Source: Planctomycetota bacterium
GTDB taxonomy: Bacteria; Planctomycetota; Phycisphaerae; WQYP01
Reading direction: 5' to 3'
Assembly (NCBI GenBank): GCA_021831565.1
Contig: JAKBMM010000021.1
Location: 1 to 44,665, forward strand
Length of the DNA: 44,665 nt
The notes below the pieces were generated by a model. The model was not told where the DNA came from. It did not search any database and saw nothing but the letters and a program-made list of their open reading frames with translations. The translations under genes were made by a program, and so were the position numbers. Shown here piece after piece: positions 43,268 through 44,665 of this stretch (the stretch's first letter is position 1; every line of letters begins with the position of its first letter).

Positions 43268-44125
43268 ATGCGTACCACCACACTACTGTTATCTTGCGGA
43301 CTGTTGGCTATGGGAGGCGCTGCAAGCGGAGCGGGCATTGCTGACGCGACGCCAATCGTTGATACTACCTCGAATTGGGCTGGTTACGTCGATACGTTAC
43401 CCTCGGATTCCGGTTACACCATCACATCTGTTTCCGCCGAGTGGGCTATGCCGACGATGCAGGCTCCGGCGGGAAGCGCCGCCTCTTATTTAGCGATCTG
43501 GGTGGGGTTTGACGGCTGGAACAACAACACGGTTGAGCAGATCGGCATAGAAACCGTCATCTACGGCAATCCAATCTATTATCCAGTGTATGAAATGTAT
43601 CCAGAATTCCCGCATAACATTTCTCTCGGCACGATAAAACCGGGTGACATTATTTCCGCATCGGCAAGTTACAGCATTTTTTCGAAAGAGTTCACGATGT
43701 CCATCAGCGATTTGACCGCCGGGCCTCAGGCTACTTTCTCCACTGTCATACCTGGAAACGGGCTGCAGGCAAGGTCATCTATGGAATGGATTGTGGAAGA
43801 CCCGGCGCCCCCGCTCGCCAATTTTGGCACGGTATCGTTTTTTAACGCATCCGGGAGTGTGCAGAACACAAGCGGGAAAACATTCAGTGGGCCGATTGAT
43901 TCAGCTTCCAATATCGGAGGAACTACCTACCAAGTTTGGATGAAACAAAACAACGTCTTTCGCGCTGGCGTGCGCGGATTGTCCGATTACAAAAGCGGGT
44001 CAACCGCCACCAGCGCGTTTACTGTTGATTACCTTCCCGTCCCGGAGCCTGCGTCGCTGGCCCTGCTGGCGTTGGGCGGCATGGCTATTCCGCTGATCCG
44101 GCGGCGCCGGGTCATGCGCTGGTAA
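43268..44125 (+). CDS. G1-family glutamic peptidase (eqolisin) with PEP-CTERM anchor
   Basis: This 285-residue secreted protein has a signal peptide (hydrophobic about residues 5-20), a peptidase G1 domain and a C-terminal PEP-CTERM sorting signal. SNWAGYV begins the domain, WVGFDGWNNNTVEQIGIE carries the catalytic Gln (Q91) and SMEWIVEDP the catalytic Glu (E173). VPEPASLALLALGG, a hydrophobic stretch and RRRR form the PEP-CTERM tail. Eqolisins are acid-active peptidases, best known from fungi and some acidophilic bacteria. A GAGGGAGAG ribosome site precedes the ATG. Three sampled 60-base lines gave 23, 32 and 29 G/C, well below neighbouring genes, which suggests horizontal transfer. No exosortase is encoded in the window. 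Confidence 0.88.
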   Translation: MRTTTLLLSCGLLAMGGAASGAGIADATPIVDTTSNWAGYVDTLPSDSGYTITSVSAEWAMPTMQAPAGSAASYLAIWVGFDGWNNNTVEQIGIETVIYGNPIYYPVYEMYPEFPHNISLGTIKPGDIISASASYSIFSKEFTMSISDLTAGPQATFSTVIPGNGLQARSSMEWIVEDPAPPLANFGTVSFFNASGSVQNTSGKTFSGPIDSASNIGGTTYQVWMKQNNVFRAGVRGLSDYKSGSTATSAFTVDYLPVPEPASLALLALGGMAIPLIRRRRVMRW

Positions 44126-44239
44126 GCACGCCGGGCGGCCGGCCACCCCAGCCGTACGACTTCGTCTCCGCCGCCTGGTAGTCCATGCCTTGGGTCGCAT
44201 CGGACCCAGCCTGCCGCACCTGGTCAACATCTTGGAGTA

Positions 44240-44357
44240 TTTGTAACCGTTCACGGCGGCGCGGAAAACGGCCGCGGGATTGCGATCCTCGCGGCTGCCC
44301 CATGGTCGCCCTCCCCCGCAGCCGTGGATGGAAATCCACGGCCGTCCGTAACCGCAA
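44240..44357 (+). repeat. R1 interspersed repeat, right copy
   Basis: This is the inverted counterpart of 45-162: 118 bp, three mismatches. In the direction of the peptidase gene it begins TTTGTAACCGTTCACGG 114 bp after that stop codon, and ends GTCCGTAACCGCAA. It has the same orientation relative to its upstream gene as the left copy has to the FkbM gene. Confidence 0.85.
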
Positions 44358-44568
44358 ACCATCATGCCTCTTAAACCAACCACCGCTCTATTACCATCCA
44401 CGACCGTGAAAAGCCGCGCGGAGGTGGACGCAAAACGGCCGCGGGATTCCACCACTCGGCTGCGTGACTGGGGCGGCGCGGTGATTGGCGGTCCCGACAC
44501 ACCGGAAAAACCCATGCCCGCCGGGACGTGCGCCAAAAACATCCGGTGGGGCCTGTGACAGTTTCTGC

Positions 44569-44607
44569 AAAAGTGGCGTAATCAGCAAAAAAACGCCACT
44601 TTTTGCT
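44569..44607 (+). terminator. hairpin with T-run and an overlapping alternative hairpin
   Basis: AAAAGTGGCGT (44569-44579) pairs with ACGCCACTTTT (44593-44603) and is followed by TGCTTTG. AGCAAAAA in the loop (from 44584) can pair instead with TTTTTGCT (44600-44607), giving a second, exclusive stem. The arrangement may be an intrinsic terminator for unseen or upstream transcription. Confidence 0.45.
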
Positions 44608-44665
44608 TTGCAGAGCACTTTTTTTGTGATTTTTATGCCCCATAAACTTCAGATTCCACATTATT

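Larger units (their letters stand above)
44126..44665. other. 540-bp gene-free right end
   Basis: It contains repeat R1 (44240-44357), a partial echo of it around 44430-44460 where AAAACGGCCGCGGGATT recurs, and a pair of overlapping hairpins near 44569-44607. Short open frames here have no family resemblance. The window ends in unique AT-rich sequence. Confidence 0.6.

Noticed and set aside
1-44665. Insertion sequence bounded by R1
   Set aside because: No transposase is encoded, and the 44-kb interval is filled with ordinary chromosomal genes; R1 looks like a dispersed short repeat.

Overview
The window is a GC-rich bacterial segment that most resembles the class Phycisphaerae of the Planctomycetota. 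The grounds are a C-terminal PEP-CTERM sorting signal on a secreted protein, a TIGR03790-type protein, very large PQQ-like beta-propeller proteins, a complete-looking ADP-heptose (LPS core precursor) module and a type III glutamine synthetase. A PEP-CTERM glutamic (G1/eqolisin) peptidase hints at an acidic habitat. The taxonomic and habitat statements are inference. No tRNA, rRNA, CRISPR array, transposase or phage gene was recognised.

Layout, left to right. 0.2-2.1 kb: two leftward SAM-dependent methyltransferases (one FkbM type). 2.4-3.7 kb: a pyruvate dehydrogenase-type E2 subunit without its E1 and E3 partners. 3.8-9.9 kb: an envelope or lipid-export set (LolA-like carrier, MMPL exporter, PaaK-like adenylating enzyme, small lipoprotein) resembling the accessory half of aryl-polyene-type clusters, interrupted by a ribbon-helix-helix gene between two nearly identical direct repeats. 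10-11.9 kb: an AraC regulator divergent from a phytanoyl-CoA dioxygenase-like gene. 12.1-19.7 kb: a three-gene operon of a 1555-residue membrane-anchored PQQ-propeller protein, a polytopic membrane protein and a haem-motif sensor histidine kinase. 19.7-23.2 kb: a leftward ADP-heptose operon whose kinase is fused to a HAD phosphatase domain. 23.3-26.2 kb: a beta-barrel candidate and the TIGR03790 protein. 26.5-28.7 kb: a PfkB sugar kinase and an aldo/keto reductase, convergent. 28.9-31.0 kb: a diadenylate cyclase with an altered active-site motif, plus YbbR/CdaR. 31.4-41.2 kb: nitrogen, arginine, pyrimidine and RNA housekeeping (glnN, ThiO-like oxidase, pyrC, speA, argB-argF, rph). 41.4-44.1 kb: a second phytanoyl-CoA dioxygenase-like gene, a stand-alone corrinoid protein and the glutamic peptidase.

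Two interspersed repeat families stand out. A 118-bp element (R1) lies in inverted orientation near the two ends of the window, each copy just downstream of a gene. A roughly 105-120-bp element (R2) flanks the ribbon-helix-helix gene, and a diverged inverted relative forms the very end of the second dioxygenase gene.

The strongest candidates for something undescribed are the PQQ-propeller/membrane protein/haem-kinase operon, the heptose kinase-HAD fusion, the PEP-CTERM glutamic peptidase, the DMG-motif diadenylate cyclase and the repeat-flanked ribbon-helix-helix gene. All assignments come from reading motifs by eye. No database search was run.
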